From Streptomyces sp. ICC1 (lineage in GTDB: Bacteria > Actinomycetota > Actinomycetes > Streptomycetales > Streptomycetaceae), in the NCBI RefSeq assembly GCF_003287935.1, contig NZ_CP030287.1, positions 5,101,022 through 5,165,021 on the forward strand: a stretch of 64,000 nt of DNA. The letters run 5' to 3'. A program made the position numbers and the translations under genes. The notes under the pieces are model-generated. The model saw only the letters and a program-made list of their open reading frames with translations. It had not been told where the DNA came from and ran no database searches. How positions within the stretch are numbered: position 1 is the stretch's first letter; each line of letters starts with the position of its first letter. Positions 8,841-17,396 of this stretch are shown here, in pieces.

Positions 8841-10196
8841 TTGAGCAAGCCCGACGCACCGCAGGATCCTCGACCGGCCGGCGACCCCCAGCGTCTCTGG
8901 TCGGTGGACGAGCACCTCGCGGACGTCCTCGCCACCGTCAGGCCGCTGGAGCCCATCGAGCTCCAGCTGCTGGACGCCCAGGGCTGTGTCCTGGTCGAGG
9001 ACGTCACCGTGCCCGTCGCCCTGCCGCCCTTCGACAACAGCTCGATGGACGGCTACGCCGTCCGGACCGCCGACGTGCAGGGCGCGAGCGAGGAGTTCCC
9101 CGCGGTGCTGACGGTCATCGGGGACGTGGCGGCCGGCAGCGGTGAGCTGCCGACCGTCGGCCCCGGCCAGGCCGCCCGCATCATGACCGGCGCCCCGCTG
9201 CCGCCCGGCGCCGAAGCCGTGGTACCGGTCGAGTGGACCGACGGCGGCACCGGCGGCGGCGCGGCCTCGGGGATGACCCCGGCCAGCGAGTCGCCCGAGG
9301 GCGCCGAGGGCGAGGTGCGCGTCCACCGCGCCGCCGAGGCCCGCGCGCACGTCCGCTCGCGCGGAAGCGACGTACAGGCCGGGGACCTCGCGCTCGCCGC
9401 GGGCACCGTCCTGGGCCCGCCGCAGATCGCACTGCTCGCGGCCATCGGCCGGGGCACCGTGCGGGTGCGCCCGCGCCCCCGCGTCGTCGTCATGTCCACC
9501 GGCAGCGAACTGGTCCAGCCCGGCGAGGCGCTGACGGCCGGCACGATCTACGACTCCAACAGCTTCGCGCTGGCGGCCGCCGCGCGGGACGCCGGAGCCA
9601 TCGCCTACCGGGTCGGCGCCGTCGCCGACGACGCCGACACCCTGCGCTCCACCATCGAGGACCAGCTCATCCGGGCCGACCTCCTGGTGACCACGGGCGG
9701 GGTCAGCGTCGGCGCGTACGACGTGGTCAAGGAAGCCCTCACGGACCTGTCCACCGGGGACGAGGGCGTGGACGGCGCGGGCATCGACTTCCGCAAGCTC
9801 GCCATGCAGCCCGGCAAGCCCCAGGGCTTCGGCACCATCGGCCCCGACCACACCCCGCTGCTGGCCCTGCCCGGCAACCCGGTGTCCTCCTACGTCTCCT
9901 TCGAGCTGTTCGTGCGCCCCGCCATCCGCGCCCTGATGGGCCTGCCCGCCTCCGAGGTCAGCCGGCCGAGCGTGCGCGCGGTGTTCGAGGCAGACAAGGC
10001 GATCGGCTCGCCGGCGGGCCGCCGCCAGTTCCTGCGCGGCAAGTACGACGCCCAGAGCGGCACGGTCAGCCCGGTCGGCGGATCGGGCTCCCACCTGATC
10101 GCCGCGCTGGCGCACGCCGACTCGCTGATGGTCGTACCGGAGGACGTCACCTCGGTGGAGCCCGGGTCCGAGCTGGAAGTGGTCCTGCTCGGCTGA
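8841..10196 (+). CDS. moeA: MoeA / gephyrin-like protein (Glp)
   Basis: A 451-residue molybdopterin molybdenumtransferase-family protein starting at TTG 8841, with GGAGGAG 10 bases upstream inside the galU end. Visible family marks are PPFDNSSMDGYAV near the N-terminus, GAPLPPGAEAVVPVE, the MoCF domain STGSELV...GTIYDSN, TTGGVSVGAYD and LPGNPVSS. The classical role is insertion of Mo into molybdopterin-AMP. In Corynebacterium the copy linked to galU, a GNAT gene and glpR has been shown to bind FtsZ/Wag31 and the membrane receptor GlpR, so this may be the cell-division paralogue Glp rather than, or as well as, a cofactor enzyme. Locus order supports this; sequence alone does not separate the two. 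Confidence 0.9.
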   Translation: MSKPDAPQDPRPAGDPQRLWSVDEHLADVLATVRPLEPIELQLLDAQGCVLVEDVTVPVALPPFDNSSMDGYAVRTADVQGASEEFPAVLTVIGDVAAGSGELPTVGPGQAARIMTGAPLPPGAEAVVPVEWTDGGTGGGAASGMTPASESPEGAEGEVRVHRAAEARAHVRSRGSDVQAGDLALAAGTVLGPPQIALLAAIGRGTVRVRPRPRVVVMSTGSELVQPGEALTAGTIYDSNSFALAAAARDAGAIAYRVGAVADDADTLRSTIEDQLIRADLLVTTGGVSVGAYDVVKEALTDLSTGDEGVDGAGIDFRKLAMQPGKPQGFGTIGPDHTPLLALPGNPVSSYVSFELFVRPAIRALMGLPASEVSRPSVRAVFEADKAIGSPAGRRQFLRGKYDAQSGTVSPVGGSGSHLIAALAHADSLMVVPEDVTSVEPGSELEVVLLG

Positions 10197-10269
10197 GGTC
10201 CCGCGGATGCGGGTAGCGTGTTGCACCACACAGGCCCTTGCGGGGCCCGGACGGGAGCGGCACGCAGAT

Positions 10270-10773
10270 ATGAGTACGCAGAGCAGCGCCGGCGGCGCCG
10301 CAGGCACCAGGCTGACGCACATCGACGAGGCCGGCGCGGCCCGGATGGTCGACGTCTCCGAGAAGGACGTCACCACCCGGACGGCGCGGGCCAGTGGGCG
10401 CGTGCTCGTCTCCCCCCGGGTGATCGAGCTGCTGCGCGGCGAGGGCGTCCCCAAGGGGGACGCGCTCGCCACCGCGCGGATCGCCGGGATCATGGGCGCG
10501 AAGAAGACCCCCGACCTGATCCCGCTGTGCCACCCGCTGGCCGTCTCCGGCGTGAAGGTCGACCTGAAGGTCACCGACGACGCCGTCGAGATCCTCGCCA
10601 CCGTCAAGACCGCCGACCGCACGGGCGTCGAGATGGAGGCGCTGACCGCCGTCGCGGTCGCCGGGCTCACCGTCATCGACATGGTGAAGGCCGTAGACAA
10701 GGGCGCGGTCATCACGGACGTGCGGGTCGAGCAGAAGACGGGCGGCAAGTCCGGCGACTGGGCGCGTTCGTGA
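10270..10773 (+). CDS. moaC: cyclic pyranopterin monophosphate synthase
   Basis: A 167-residue MoaC. Diagnostic motifs are LTHIDEAGAARMVDVSEK, GIMGAKKTPDLIPLCHPL (catalytic loop), and VEMEALTAVAVAGLTVIDM-type sequence near residue 125, ending VIDMVKAVDKGAVITD. With MoaA it forms cyclic pyranopterin monophosphate in molybdenum cofactor synthesis. Start ATG 10270 follows a 73-base gap after moeA; the longer upstream frame lacks MoaC-like sequence. The next gene follows closely. Confidence 0.93.
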   Translation: MSTQSSAGGAAGTRLTHIDEAGAARMVDVSEKDVTTRTARASGRVLVSPRVIELLRGEGVPKGDALATARIAGIMGAKKTPDLIPLCHPLAVSGVKVDLKVTDDAVEILATVKTADRTGVEMEALTAVAVAGLTVIDMVKAVDKGAVITDVRVEQKTGGKSGDWARS

Positions 10774-10841
10774 ACGCCCCGCGCGGCGGCGAGGTCCACA
10801 GCCACGCCCACGCCCCTGCCCCTTCCCAGGAGGCCGGCCCC

Positions 10842-11369
10842 GTGACGCCGGAGTCGGCTCCCGCGCCGCGCGCGCTGGTGGTCACGGCCTCGAACCGGGC
10901 CTCGAAGGGCGTCTACGCGGACAGGGGCGGCCCGGTGCTCGCCGACGGTCTGCGCGCCCTCGGCTTCGCCGTGGACGGCCCGCGGGTGGTGCCCGACGGG
11001 GACCCCGTCGAGGCGGCCCTGCGCGAGGGCGTGGCCGCCGGCTACGACGTCATCCTCACCACCGGCGGCACCGGCATCTCACCGACCGACCGGACCCCGG
11101 ACGTCACCGCGCGGGTGCTGGACTACGAGATCCCGGGCATCCCGCAGGCCATCCGCGCCGAGTCCCTGGCGAAGGTGCCGACCGCGGCGCTGTCGCGGGG
11201 GCTGGCCGGAGTGGCCGGCCGCACCCTGATCGTGAACCTGCCCGGTTCGACGGGCGGGGTGCGCGACGGGATCGCGGTCCTGTCCCGCGTCCTGCTCCAC
11301 GCCGTCGACCAGATCCGGGGCGGCGACCACCCCGCGCCCCCCGGCAGAAGCACAGGGAGCGAGAGCTGA
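10842..11369 (+). CDS. mog: molybdopterin adenylyltransferase (MogA/MoaB family)
   Basis: A 175-residue MoCF-domain protein with ALVVTASNRASKGVYADRGG at the start, the TTGGTGISPTDRTPD molybdopterin-binding loop at about residues 72-86, and LPGSTGGV near the end. It adenylylates molybdopterin before Mo insertion. Start GTG 10842 is chosen for AGGAGG 8 bases upstream; an in-frame GTG at 10770 overlapping the moaC stop (GTGA) would add a 24-residue His/Ala-rich leader and cannot be excluded. Confidence 0.88.
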   Translation: MTPESAPAPRALVVTASNRASKGVYADRGGPVLADGLRALGFAVDGPRVVPDGDPVEAALREGVAAGYDVILTTGGTGISPTDRTPDVTARVLDYEIPGIPQAIRAESLAKVPTAALSRGLAGVAGRTLIVNLPGSTGGVRDGIAVLSRVLLHAVDQIRGGDHPAPPGRSTGSES

Positions 11370-11386
11370 ACGGCCCCTCCTGGCCG

Positions 11387-12028
11387 GTGGTGCTCGCGGA
11401 CGGCGATGTCACGCTCCGGCCGATAAAGCTGCGGGACCAGGCCGCCTGGCGCGAGGTCAACCGGCGCAACCGGGACTGGCTGCGGCCGTGGGAGGCCACG
11501 ATCCCGCCGCCCGCGCCCTGGGGGCCGGTGATCCAGCGGCCGACGTACCGCCAGATGGTCCGCCACCTGCGGGCCGAGGCGAACGGGGGGCGCATGCTGC
11601 CCTTCGTCATCGAGTACGAGGGGCGCCTGGTGGGCCAGTTGACGGTCGCCGGGATCACCTGGGGCTCGATGTGCGCGGGCCACGTCGGCTACTGGGTGGA
11701 CCGCGAGGTGGCGGGCCGCGGGGTGATGCCGACCGCGGTGGCCCTGGCGGTGGACCACTGCTTCACGAAGGTCGGCCTGCACCGGATCGAGGTGTGCATT
11801 CGCCCGGAGAACGGCCCGAGCCGCCGGGTGGCGGAAAAGCTCGGATTCCGAGAGGAAGGGCTGCGGCCGCGATATCTGCACATCGACGGCGCGTGGCGCG
11901 ATCACCTCGTTTACGCGCTGACGGTGGAGGAGGTGCGGGAGGGGCTGCTGCACCGCTGGCACCGGGAGCGCCACCCGCACGGGCCCGCGTCGCCGGGGCC
12001 CGCGTCGCCCGCGTCGCCCGGACAATAG
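11387..12028 (+). CDS. GNAT N-acetyltransferase, RimJ type
   Basis: A 213-residue acetyltransferase of the RimJ/RimL group: DVTLRPIKLRDQAAWREVNRRNRDWLRPWE is typical, followed by the acetyl-CoA core VGYWVDREVAGRGVMPTAVALA (about residues 100-120) and the ENGPSRRVAEKLGF-REEG C-terminal motif. GTG 11387 is the first conventional start, but homologous sequence (NGPSWPV) begins earlier, at CTG 11366, which overlaps the mog stop as CTGA and has AGGGAG upstream. Its target, probably a protein N-terminus, is unknown. The pairing with moeA and sepX is a conserved actinobacterial arrangement. Confidence 0.87.
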   Translation: MVLADGDVTLRPIKLRDQAAWREVNRRNRDWLRPWEATIPPPAPWGPVIQRPTYRQMVRHLRAEANGGRMLPFVIEYEGRLVGQLTVAGITWGSMCAGHVGYWVDREVAGRGVMPTAVALAVDHCFTKVGLHRIEVCIRPENGPSRRVAEKLGFREEGLRPRYLHIDGAWRDHLVYALTVEEVREGLLHRWHRERHPHGPASPGPASPASPGQ

Positions 12029-12172
12029 GAATCCGATATCTGTTCGAATTCTTTCGTCCGGTGACCGATTCGCCCATAACCTGATCCGAAGAATCACAAA
12101 AAAAGTCCGTGATATCAGCGAGATCATGCGACACGCCGTCCCAATTGGCGGATCCGCCTGCCCGCGCACCTC

Positions 12173-12178
12173 TACGGT
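12173..12178 (+). promoter_or_regulatory. candidate leaderless promoter -10 of sepX
   Basis: TACGGT ends 7 bases before the sepX GTG, so transcription would begin at or next to the start codon. There is no Shine-Dalgarno in front of the gene. No good -35 is visible at the right distance. Confidence 0.4.
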
Positions 12179-12185
12179 GTGGGGT

Positions 12186-13196
12186 GTGAGCAGCAGCGGC
12201 CTCATCTACGCAGTCATTGTCGGGGCCTGGGCCGCCTACTTGGTGCCCATGTGGCTCCGGAGGCAGGACGAGCTGAACGAAGCCCGTCCGACGGAACGCT
12301 TCTCCACCGCCATCCGGCTGCTTTCCGGCCGGGCGGGAATGGAGCGCCGTTACGCCAAGGGACTGCGTGAGCGCGGTGACGAGGAGGCGGGACACCAGCC
12401 CCCCGCGGACCCGGACGCAGCGACGGAAACGGTGAACTCCGCGGACGTCGACGACGTCCGGGCCGTCGTCGTGCCCCCGCCCACCCGCGCGGAGCCGAGA
12501 TCGGCCGCCTCGGAGCGGGCGGACCGCGCCGAGCGGGCCCGCCGCGAGCAGCGCCTGGTCGTCCTGGCCCGCCGCCGGCGCACCACCGCGCTGCTCTTCC
12601 TGATCTTCACCCTCGGCGCGGTCGTCGCCGCCGTCGGCGGACTGCGGTACCTGTGGGCCCCGGCCGTCCCCGCCCTGCTGCTGAGCACCTACATCGTGCA
12701 CCTGCGCGTCCAGGAGCGGCGGCGCTACGAGTTCACCATGGACCGGCGGCGCGCCGAAGCGGCCGCCCGCCGGCTCCGCGAGAACCGCCCCCGCCGCCGT
12801 GCCTCCGAAGACGCCGCCGCGGCCGGCTCCGACCCGGACCCCGCGCCACCCGTCTCCCCGCAGGAGGCCGGCCGGCGCGCCCTGGTCGAGCAGACCGACC
12901 ACGCGGAGTGGGTGGACCAGCAGCGCGAACGCGAGCGCGGCCCCGCCCGCGGTGACAGCTGGGAGCCCGTCCCGGTCCCGCTGCCCACGTACGTGACGGC
13001 CCCGGTCGCCCCGCGCGCCACCGGCCCGGCCACCCCGGACCCGTGGAGCGCCGCCCGCTCCAGCACGGCCGAGCCGACGGAGCCGCGCCTACGCGCGCAG
13101 CCCGCCGCGCGCCCGCCGCGCGCCCGCGACGCGTCCCGCACGCCGCTGTTCGACCAGTACGAGGGCGACGAGCGGCCGCGCGCCGCGAACGAGTGA
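12186..13196 (+). CDS. sepX: SepX/GlpR-like cell-division membrane protein
   Basis: A 336-residue membrane protein. The topology visible is one N-terminal helix (about residues 2-22, SGLIYAVIVGAWAAYLVPMW), a conserved cytoplasmic segment (RRQDELNEARPTERFSTAIR and LLSGRAGMERR), a helix pair at about residues 135-175, and a long Arg/Ala/Pro-rich cytoplasmic tail. This layout and the position after galU-moeA-GNAT match SepX of Streptomyces and GlpR of Corynebacterium, which tether the Glp/divisome machinery at septa. Start GTG 12186 places the first helix at the N-terminus; translation is probably leaderless. Assignment rests on motif memory and synteny. Confidence 0.75.
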   Translation: MSSSGLIYAVIVGAWAAYLVPMWLRRQDELNEARPTERFSTAIRLLSGRAGMERRYAKGLRERGDEEAGHQPPADPDAATETVNSADVDDVRAVVVPPPTRAEPRSAASERADRAERARREQRLVVLARRRRTTALLFLIFTLGAVVAAVGGLRYLWAPAVPALLLSTYIVHLRVQERRRYEFTMDRRRAEAAARRLRENRPRRRASEDAAAAGSDPDPAPPVSPQEAGRRALVEQTDHAEWVDQQRERERGPARGDSWEPVPVPLPTYVTAPVAPRATGPATPDPWSAARSSTAEPTEPRLRAQPAARPPRARDASRTPLFDQYEGDERPRAANE

Positions 13197-13240
13197 TCGA
13201 TGACCTGCGCGGACTGCGCGGACGCTCCCCGAAACCGGTT

Positions 13241-13269
13241 TTGGAGCACCCGCGAGGGGATGCTAATGT
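13241..13269 (+). promoter_or_regulatory. promoter of tRNA-Ala
   Basis: TTGGAG (13241-13246), a 17-base spacer and TAATGT (13264-13269) lie 14 bases before the tRNA 5' end, a good vegetative-promoter fit. Confidence 0.6.
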
Positions 13270-13283
13270 TTCACACGTCGCAA

Positions 13284-13357
13284 GGGCCTGTGGCGCAGTC
13301 TGGTAGCGCACCTCGTTCGCATCGAGGGGGTCTGGGGTTCAAATCCCCACAGGTCCA
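13284..13357 (+). tRNA. tRNA-Ala (anticodon CGC)
   Basis: A complete cloverleaf is readable: acceptor GGGCCTG/CAGGTCC, D stem GCGC/GCGC, anticodon stem CCTCG/CGAGG around the loop TTCGCAT (anticodon CGC, reading GCG alanine codons), and T arm TGGGG-TTCAAAT-CCCCA, discriminator A. CCA is not encoded. A recombinase-bearing element lies directly downstream, but I found no second copy of the tRNA 3' end in the following 6 kb. Confidence 0.95.
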
Positions 13358-13395
13358 CAAAGGGGCCGTTCGCGGGTTAGCCCACGAACTGTTCG

Positions 13396-13436
13396 CGAGA
13401 TCCCGGTTAGACGGTCACCGTCTGACCGGGATCTCG
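13396..13436 (+). terminator. long hairpin terminator after tRNA-Ala
   Basis: A 19-base stem (CGAGATCCCGGTTAGACGG pairing with CCGTCTGACCGGGATCTCG, one G-T pair) with a 3-base loop, followed by TCGTTT. It lies 39 bases after the tRNA and should end its transcript. Confidence 0.8.
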
Positions 13437-13613
13437 TCGTTTCAGCCTTGATTAGTACGGAGTTCAGTCCATCGGGCTGCTGGGAAGCGCGGTTTCCCCG
13501 GTCGGAGTGGATCGGGGGTGGACATGCGGGCATGCCGCGGAGACCGCAGGCGTGGAGGCAGGCTCCTGCGATCTCGCGACATGTCGATCTTCAATTTCGG
13601 GGCGCGCACCGCG

Positions 13614-15374
13614 TCAGGGGCTGCGGCTCACGCCGTGCGGGGCGGGCGTGGATGTCTCACCGGCCGGGGGGTAGGGGATGAGGTCCTCGCCGGCCTCGAG
13701 GTCGAGGCCGGTTCGGGCGCTCTTCTTGCTGGCGATGAGGAAGCGTTCCAGCTCGGTGATGTTCTCGACCATGACCGTGATGGCGGCCAGGAGCGATTGG
13801 GCGACTCGTCCTCGGGGCTGGCGCTTCTCGCGTGCGTGCAGGGCGGTGTCGACGGACTTCAGGCGGCCGTTGCCGCCCTCGATGTGGGCCCGCAGGCTCT
13901 GGTAGGCCAGGGCCCAGGACGGTGTCTGCCAGGGGAGCTCCTGGCGCATGCGGGGCATGACGTGCGCCTGCACGGTGACAGAGGACTGACGGCAGCACTT
14001 GGGGCGGTCGTCGAGAGGAATGTCGGGGACGTCGATGCTGGGCCTGGCGGCGGGGTGCGCGCTGCGTGCGCGTGGGGCGTCCAGGTGGATGGTGACTGGT
14101 ACGGGGCCTTGTCTCTTCGGCGTGCCGAGGCGCTCGCGCTCCTGCGCCCAGGGGCAGTTGAGCTTGGTCGCGGGGCAGGCGAAGCGTTCTGTGCCGCGCT
14201 CGTCGAGGGTGTCCTTGCGGGTGAGGGCGTACGGCTCGATCTCCTGGAGTTGCTCTCGCAAGGGGATGCGTTCGCGTTCGTTCTTTGCGCTGCGGATCTG
14301 CTGGTAGAGGTCGAGCAGCCGACGCGGGGTGCGGGGGCAGAACAAGCGCCCCACCTTCGCGATGGCGCCCTGGTGGTAACCCTCTGCCCGGGGAGTGACC
14401 TGAGTCTTGGCGAAGTCGAGGACCGGCATGTAGCCCAGTGCCCGCATCGGCTGGTGGAAGTCCTTGGGGAAGAGTTTGGTGTAGGCGCGGTCGGCGGCCG
14501 TGAAGCCGCGCAGCTCGGTGAGCTGGGCCAGGACTGCGCTCACGTACTGGGCGTGGCGGCCCATGTCCTTCTCAGGGGTGTGCAGGACCATGCCGAGGAT
14601 CAGCTGTGGGTAGCGGCCGGCCCGGTCGGGGTCCGCGTGCGCGGCGATGGCCAGGGTGGCGCTGTAGCCGAACTCCCGGTCGCCACCGCCCTTGTAGTGC
14701 CAGTTCGCGCTTGCCTCAAGGGCGGAGCGCTTGCGGGTGTGGGGGCGCGCCCAGGTGGGCACGCAGGTCGTGTCGATGGCGGTGTCCCCGCGCCAGTGAC
14801 GCATCAGTCCTTTGGTGAAGGCGGTGCGGACCGGAGAGGTGACGAGGCGGTTGGCGAGTTCCTCCAGGCGCCGCAGCGCCGGCTCGCCCGTCGCACCGTT
14901 CCAGAGCGCGGCGACCTTGCGGCCATCGGCCCGGGGAAGCCGGCTGCGGCGCTGGTGCGGCGCTGGGTCCAGCAGCCGGACCATGCGGCTCCAGGCCCGG
15001 TGGAAGCGGTTGTACAGGGCGTTGACCGCGTCCTGGTCCTCGATGTCGCAGGTGGGGATGGACAGCTCGGCCCGCAGTCGCTTGCTGGTGCCGAAGCTGA
15101 TGATCTCGAAGGCGTCGTCCAGGTTGGTGCTGGCCTTCTCGTAGCTGGCGCAGACGAGCCCGAGCAGGACAAGGCGGATGGGGTACCCGGGTGGGCCGGG
15201 CAGCGGGGCGAACAGCTCCTCGACGGCGTCCGGTACGCCGCTGAGGTGCAACATTCGGTGCAGCTTCTTGACCTTGCTGTCGGGCAGCTCGGACGGTTCC
15301 TGTGAACGCGGGTAGGGCCGCCGGGGGCGGCCGTTGCCGGGCTGGTAGCGAGGGTCGTCGGCGGGGGTCCTCAC
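13614..15374 (-). CDS. DDE transposase-like protein (IS1182-like)
   Basis: A 586-residue protein. The GTG at 15372-15374 overlaps the upstream recombinase stop as GTGA. An apparently intact RNase H-like triad can be read: DTAIDTTCV (Asp near residue 200), FTAADRAYT (Asp near 295) and AHIEGGNGRLK (Glu near 500), with a Cys-containing insert (CPRTP, CPATKLNCPW, KCC) between the last two, as in IS1182-like transposases. The N-terminal HTH-like region contains PGYPIRLVLLGLV. I see no terminal inverted repeats bounding this gene alone, and its coupling to a recombinase-like gene is not typical of IS1182. It could be a domesticated or element-encoded transposase. Confidence 0.7.
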   Translation of the reverse strand: MRTPADDPRYQPGNGRPRRPYPRSQEPSELPDSKVKKLHRMLHLSGVPDAVEELFAPLPGPPGYPIRLVLLGLVCASYEKASTNLDDAFEIISFGTSKRLRAELSIPTCDIEDQDAVNALYNRFHRAWSRMVRLLDPAPHQRRSRLPRADGRKVAALWNGATGEPALRRLEELANRLVTSPVRTAFTKGLMRHWRGDTAIDTTCVPTWARPHTRKRSALEASANWHYKGGGDREFGYSATLAIAAHADPDRAGRYPQLILGMVLHTPEKDMGRHAQYVSAVLAQLTELRGFTAADRAYTKLFPKDFHQPMRALGYMPVLDFAKTQVTPRAEGYHQGAIAKVGRLFCPRTPRRLLDLYQQIRSAKNERERIPLREQLQEIEPYALTRKDTLDERGTERFACPATKLNCPWAQERERLGTPKRQGPVPVTIHLDAPRARSAHPAARPSIDVPDIPLDDRPKCCRQSSVTVQAHVMPRMRQELPWQTPSWALAYQSLRAHIEGGNGRLKSVDTALHAREKRQPRGRVAQSLLAAITVMVENITELERFLIASKKSARTGLDLEAGEDLIPYPPAGETSTPAPHGVSRSP

Positions 15375-16282
15375 GCCCAGCCCCGCAGCATGCGTGCGGT
15401 GGACTCGGTGGTCAGCGGCGGGACCCACGCCCGGTAGGGGGCCAGCGCCGCCGTCGAGGCCATGCCCGCCGCATCGGCGATCACATCCTCAGGGACGCGC
15501 TGGCGCAGCAGCTCCACGATCCAGGTGCTGCGCAGCCGGGCGAGTCTCAGTTCCGGGAGCCCGGAGCTGTTCTTCAGAGTGCGCTTCGTCCAGTTGGAGA
15601 TGCCGTTCTTCGGCTCGGCGACCTGGCGCTGCGGCAGGAACAAGTAGCCGTCCCCGGCGACGCGCGCCCGCGCGGCGAGGTCCTCCTCCCACATCGCCCG
15701 GCAGACGACGAGCCGGTCGCTGCCCGGCACCGCCACGACCACCGCCTCGGACGGCAGCACCGTGATGTCGCTGCCGCGGACAGCCAGTACCTCGCGGCGC
15801 GTCAGCCCGCAGCCGGCCCCGAGCGCCAGCAGCGCGAGAGCACTGCCCCCGTGGGCGGCCGCAGGGGAAAGCGTGCGTGCCCACATCAGGAAGCGGGCCA
15901 GTTCCGGCGGCGTGTACGGGGCGGCGCGCTCCCGGCTGGCGCTCATTCGAGGCGTGGGCTGCTGCCCGTACTCCAGCCACAGCAAGGCCTCGCGGACACG
16001 CAGCAGGATGGACCGGTAGGTCTGCACCGAGCTGCCCTTGAGCCCCTTGCGGGCGAGCAGGAACCGCGTCATCACCTCGGGCGCCAGCCAGGCCAGCGGG
16101 TCACGCGCGACCCCGGCACGCTCCGCGTACACGGCCAGTCCGGACAGCACCAGCATGAGCTTCGGCGCCGGATAGGGCACCGAATCGCAGGTGGCGGCGG
16201 CCACCATACGCACGCCGTCGGCGACCAGGGGCCATTCCGACGGCTCCTCCGAAGGCCCGTAGCCGAGGATCGCGCCGCTCAC
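15371..16282 (-). CDS. tyrosine-recombinase-like protein
   Basis: A 303-residue protein whose C-terminal half has the integrase fold signature: GAGCGLTRREVLAVRGSDI holds the first catalytic Arg, RLARLRSTWIVELLRQRVPEDVI matches the H-x-x-R box with the Arg present but the His replaced by Ala, and a Tyr occurs in LAPYRAW at the right distance. The N-terminal part (KGLKGSSVQTYRSILLRVREALLW) resembles a SAM-like core-binding domain. Start GTG 16280-16282 is preceded by GGAG at 6 bases. It is translationally coupled to the DDE gene and divergent from an XRE gene. The missing His makes catalysis uncertain. Confidence 0.65.
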   Translation of the reverse strand: MSGAILGYGPSEEPSEWPLVADGVRMVAAATCDSVPYPAPKLMLVLSGLAVYAERAGVARDPLAWLAPEVMTRFLLARKGLKGSSVQTYRSILLRVREALLWLEYGQQPTPRMSASRERAAPYTPPELARFLMWARTLSPAAAHGGSALALLALGAGCGLTRREVLAVRGSDITVLPSEAVVVAVPGSDRLVVCRAMWEEDLAARARVAGDGYLFLPQRQVAEPKNGISNWTKRTLKNSSGLPELRLARLRSTWIVELLRQRVPEDVIADAAGMASTAALAPYRAWVPPLTTESTARMLRGWA

Positions 16283-16375
16283 ATCCGTCTCCAAAGGGAC
16301 ACACCACGAGAAATGGCTACACAAGCAGCCATCTGTTTCGTGACTGTGCACCTCGACCGTCAGGAGCGCATCCGC

Positions 16376-16693
16376 ATGACCGGAGGACGAGGCCGCAGCG
16401 TGCCGCCGCGGGAACTGGCCGACGACCCGGAGGGCTGGCCCGAGGCGACGATCCCCGACCACCCCCAGGCTCGGGTGGTGCAAGCTATCGCCGCCGCCCT
16501 GACCAGGCATATGGCTCGGGAAGGGCTCGGTCTGCGACGCCTCGCGGCGCTCAGCGGAGTCAACCGACAGGCCATCGCCAACCTCCTCGCCGGCGACAGC
16601 TGGCCGGACGTTGCGACGCTGAGCCGACTGGAGGACGCCCTCGGTGTCGGGTTGTACCCGGGAACCCCCGGGCCGGGATCGGGCCACTGCTGA
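16376..16693 (+). CDS. XRE-family helix-turn-helix regulator
   Basis: A 105-residue protein with one Cro/C1-type HTH (about residues 40-95): LGLRRLAALSGVNRQAIANLLAGDSWPD is the helix-turn-helix, followed by VATLSRLEDALGVGLYPG. ATG 16376 is chosen for AGGAG 9 bases upstream; an ATG at 16313 is also in frame. It is divergent from the recombinase-like gene with about 90 bases between starts, so it is a likely repressor of that operon. Confidence 0.75.
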   Translation: MTGGRGRSVPPRELADDPEGWPEATIPDHPQARVVQAIAAALTRHMAREGLGLRRLAALSGVNRQAIANLLAGDSWPDVATLSRLEDALGVGLYPGTPGPGSGHC

Positions 16694-16817
16694 ACCTCCG
16701 ATGGCCCGCGCAATAGGCGCGGGCAGGACGAATTCGGCTCAGCACGCCACGGGCAGCCCACGCCTGGGCTACCCTCGTCAACGCATGCTGAAGCCGTTAC
16801 TGGGTCGGACGTGTGCA

Positions 16818-16849
16818 GGTGCCGCCGGGACTGATCCCTCGGCGGCACC
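16818..16849. terminator. bidirectional hairpin terminator
   Basis: GGTGCCGCCG pairs with CGGCGGCACC (10 bases each, 12-base loop) between the convergent XRE gene and the next minus-strand gene. There is no T-run. Confidence 0.55.
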
Positions 16850-16919
16850 ACCTCTACCTCGCCCGGGCCGGCTGATCCTCCGACGTCGAGCGGTGTTCAC
16901 CGCGAAATCCGCCGCCCCG

Positions 16920-17396
16920 TTAGGCCGCCCCCTCAGGGCCCGTGAACTCGCCGGACGCGAGCGCCTTCAGGAAGCCGGATCCCGCGAGTTTGCGGCATGC
17001 CCGGCGGGTGGCCTCCACCTGCGAACGGGTCGGGTCCTTACGGCCCAGGGCGATGGTCACCTCGCGCGCTCGCATGGGGCGGTCCGCGCTGGCCACCAAA
17101 GTCACGATCCTCCGGCTGACGGGCCCCTTGGGCTTCCCCGGCGGCATGGGTGGCGCGACTCTCTCCTCGCGCTGAGGGCCTGTGGACGGCTCCTGAGCAC
17201 CCTCGGAGGTGAACTCGGTCGGAGGCTCCCCGGCGCCCGACTCGGCCCCGAGGAGATCCGTGAGCATGCGGCGCGTGATGGCCAGAGCGGCCGCACGTTC
17301 CTCCAGGGCGACGAGTCGCTCCCGGATTGCGTCCAGCTTCTCCCGCGCGACGCGCTGCTCCCACTCCAACCGCTGGAGGAGCTTGTCGGGCGCCAC
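16920..17396 (-). CDS. coiled-coil / winged-helix protein, copy 1
   Basis: A 158-residue protein of unknown function. Residues 4-50 form a coiled coil (LLQRLEWEQRVAREKLDAIR...ALAITRRMLTDLL), residues 50-95 are a Pro/Glu/Ser linker, and residues 95-150 look like a winged helix (SRRIVTLVASADRPMRAREVTIALG...TRRACRKLAGSGFL). It is clearly homologous, domain for domain, to the gene at 17945-18454. GTG 17396 has GGAGG in front. DNA binding as a dimer is inferred; proximity suggests it belongs to the tRNA-linked element. Confidence 0.65.
   Translation of the reverse strand: MAPDKLLQRLEWEQRVAREKLDAIRERLVALEERAAALAITRRMLTDLLGAESGAGEPPTEFTSEGAQEPSTGPQREERVAPPMPPGKPKGPVSRRIVTLVASADRPMRAREVTIALGRKDPTRSQVEATRRACRKLAGSGFLKALASGEFTGPEGAA

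Noticed and set aside
7841..9037. N-terminal extension of the formyl-THF cyclo-ligase frame
   Set aside because: The same frame stays open through galU on the opposite strand, but family homology starts at 7840; the extension is antisense galU.
13518..15305. 595-codon plus-strand frame
   Set aside because: Antisense to the DDE gene, whose catalytic triad and codon pattern support the minus strand.
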